NCBI GenBank assembly: GCA_023091665.1
Contig: JALJCQ010000009.1
Location: forward strand, 1,674,001-1,738,000
DNA from: Pythium myriotylum
Taxonomy: Eukaryota; Oomycota; Peronosporomycetes; Pythiales; Pythiaceae
Length of the DNA stretch: 64,000 bases
Direction of reading: 5' to 3'
In this document: positions 62,391 through 64,000 of the stretch, piece by piece
Position numbering within the stretch: position 1 is the first letter of the stretch
Layout: each line of letters starts with the position of its first letter
Made by a program: the position numbers and the translations under genes
Notes under the pieces: model-generated
The model's input: only the letters and a program-made list of their open reading frames with translations
Databases searched by the model: none
What the model was told of the DNA's origin: nothing

Positions 62391-63349
62391 ATGCACGCGG
62401 TCGAAGTTGCACACTGGTCCCTCGTTCACAAGCGAGCTCAGATTCGACACGATAAAGATGTGGGACTGTGGATAATACGGTGCTGGAGAGCAGCAACGCA
62501 ACTTGTTGGAAGCTTTGATACTTCGCGTGGAGAACTCGACAGAAGCGGTTTTGACTTGGTCTACCGGCGATTGCTTGCGACGATGACAGTCAGCTGGGAT
62601 GACGAAACTTTCCGAGCGATTGCTGATGAACTGTGGAAGAAGGACTCCGAGGCATTCAACACTTTGGATCAAGATCGCTTCGGTTGCTCTATATTCGCTT
62701 TCTCCGAAATGGTAGGGTGGTTGTCGCTTGTTTTCATGTCCAGCGGAAAGATGCAGAAGAAAAGAACTGATTTGTGATGAGGTTTCAGTGGGTCGACCAA
62801 GTCGACACTTCCGAATACACTCGTGTTCTCAGACTAATCCACAGTATCCTCCGAAAAGGCTACGACAAGTCGGTCACGAGCAGCTCGAATCCAACGTCCC
62901 TGGGAGCATTTCTTGATGCTCTGTGTCGCGAACGCGAGCTGGCATCTGAGCGACTTTGCATCGGGAAGTCGTTGCCCTTTGACCTAGAGAGATACACCAG
63001 TGTCTTTGGTGAGGAGGCTCCACGCGTCAGCCTGCCAAAAAGAAAGCTTCACGACGCAAATCGGCGTCATCGGCATTCGATGATTGCAGCATCTTCTATC
63101 GATACATGCTTGCTGGCTATGGGAGCACCAGTTTTGCGCCCTCGCTCTTGCTCCGCAATCATACGAGTGGACGAGTCGCTTCAAAGTCATGCGACGCGGT
63201 CAGAGCCTTTCACCCGGTCTTTGGGCTCACTGCCACCTTCTCGATTCCGCGAACGATCAACTCAATGCGGGGGTGAAGGGTTCTCGAGCACCTGTGCCAT
63301 TTCACTACAGAGAAGTGTCTGCTCCATAGCATCTTTCGAGTCTAATTGA
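62391..63349 (+). CDS. Tandem paralogue B, EF-hand-like helical protein
   Basis: Exons 62391-62711 and 62789-63349, with a 77-bp intron (GTAGGG to TTTCAG) at the same phase-0 position as in the upstream paralogue; 293 residues. The N-terminal ~200 residues parallel that protein throughout: QIRHDKDVGLWIIRCWR, FDLVYRRLLATMTVSW, LDQDRFGCSIFAFSEM, then VDQVDTSEYTRVLRLI and GKSLPFDLERYTSVFG. The Ser/Arg-rich tails are unrelated. It shares no signature with a named family. Its last 88 bases overlap the opposite-strand gene that follows. Confidence 0.6.
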
Positions 63350-64000
63350 TTCCAGTTCCCAATGAAGAACTCTTGCCCTTGCTTTCTTGACCATGTGAGC
63401 TTGGTTTGTAGCTTCGACAATACGCGACGGTGGGTAGGCCGCAGCAACCGATGTCGATCGTCTCGACGCCCCAACTTCGTAGCAAGGGCAGTCAACTGGG
63501 GCATAGCATCGATGGACTTCGTAACATTCTTGAATGGCGACGCTGCGAGTGCTTGCACATACTGATCAGAAAGAAAGAGCGCTTCTTGGTACAATTGACC
63601 CTGACACCAGGTTATTGACATCGTTAGCACGAGATGGTGTGCTCTTCATGCCAAGCTTCATCCACCACTTACCGAGAGGGGATGTTCGACGGCACGGGCA
63701 TGTCTCCAACCATCTTCAAGTTTCTGCAATGCCGCACCGATATCTTGGAATGGTTTGATCGTGGAGGTGGTCACCGCCGTCTTCAACGCCAAAGCATCTG
63801 CCTCTTGAAGAAGGGGGACCCATTCCTGAAGTTCCGACCCATACCAGATTATCTCGCTCATCAAGGGATGCGTGGGCCAACAGGCATGACGACAATACAC
63901 ATGATTTGGCATTTGCGGGTCCAGCTCGTGTCGGCGTTGCCACTGCCTCGTGCTGAGAGCCACTGATAGTGAGGTGGCAAAGAGCCCGAGAGCGTTCACG
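63262..64000 (-). CDS. Partial helical protein, 5' end outside the window
   Basis: The 3' exon 63262-63600 and a 5' exon 63673 to beyond 64000 join through a 72-bp GT-AG intron (GTAAGT to GTGTCAG) in phase 0. The visible ~220 residues are mostly helical, with a possible TPR-like stretch (DIGAALQKLEDGWRHARAVE, then LYQEALFLSDQYVQALAAS). A His/Cys-rich segment HVYCRHACWPTH is in the first part. No family recognised; the N-terminus is missing. Its stop lies inside the coding end of the paralogue B gene on the plus strand. Confidence 0.55.

Noticed and set aside
1..64000. tRNA, rRNA, CRISPR arrays, insertion sequences and viral genes
   Set aside because: Reading both strands showed no cloverleaf, no spaced direct-repeat array, no transposase or reverse transcriptase and no viral replication or capsid gene.

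Overview
This 64 kb window is nuclear DNA of a gene-dense eukaryote, most likely an oomycete (stramenopile). Many genes carry short introns, mostly 40-86 bp with GT/GTGAG donors. The proteome is eukaryotic (chaperonin CCT, TAF7, EXO1, UTP4, kinesin, HIR/CABIN1, mitochondrial ABC half-transporter, IF1). Spacers are mostly 15-300 bp, and a cyclase, EGF-like, LRR and ciliary-type coiled-coil complement is present. No tRNA, rRNA, CRISPR array or intact transposon was seen. Exon joins below were built by hand from splice motifs plus reading-frame and homology continuity. Family names come from motif recognition, not from a database search.

Layout. 1-7 kb: the 3' end of a nucleotide cyclase, a repeated endosulfine-motif protein (-), the SPOUT1 RNA methyltransferase (+) and a PHD-JmjC-zinc finger protein (-). 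6.7-8.2 kb is a GC-rich stretch with no supported gene. 8-17.7 kb: LRRC57-like, a TPR protein, a BRO1-like protein, mitochondrial IF1, TAF7 (8 exons) and an RI-type LRR protein. 17.8-28.6 kb: a CABIN1/Hir3-like giant (-) divergent from a 1318-residue orphan helical protein (+). 28.7-41.7 kb: a large plant-like glycine-rich membrane protein, LENG1, an ABCB10-type transporter, a coiled-coil protein and a SPRY protein. 41.8-47.4 kb: EXO1, a small orphan, a TenI/ThiE-like enzyme and CCT5. 47.6-54.1 kb: an EGF-repeat secreted protein, two small orphans and an unusual RNase III protein. 54.4-64 kb: neutral sphingomyelinase, UTP4, a kinesin with a Tudor-like tail, two tandem paralogues and a partial gene.

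There is no operon logic. Genes are arranged in divergent and convergent pairs, with convergent stop codons as close as 15 nt and one pair whose coding sequences appear to overlap. Functions are mostly housekeeping: transcription and chromatin (TAF7, CABIN1, JmjC), rRNA and RNA work (UTP4, SPOUT1, RNase III), DNA repair (EXO1), mitochondria (IF1, ABC) and cytoskeleton.

The best candidates for something undescribed are: (i) 52078-54117, a protein with one intact RNase III domain, a second RNase III-like domain that has lost its catalytic acids, and a C-terminal R3H motif; (ii) 846-2429, a protein with four FDS(A/G)(D/E)Y endosulfine motifs where known family members have one; (iii) 4277-6739, a PHD-JmjC protein whose iron-binding triad is degenerate; (iv) 58485-60990, a kinesin ending in a Tudor-like fold.
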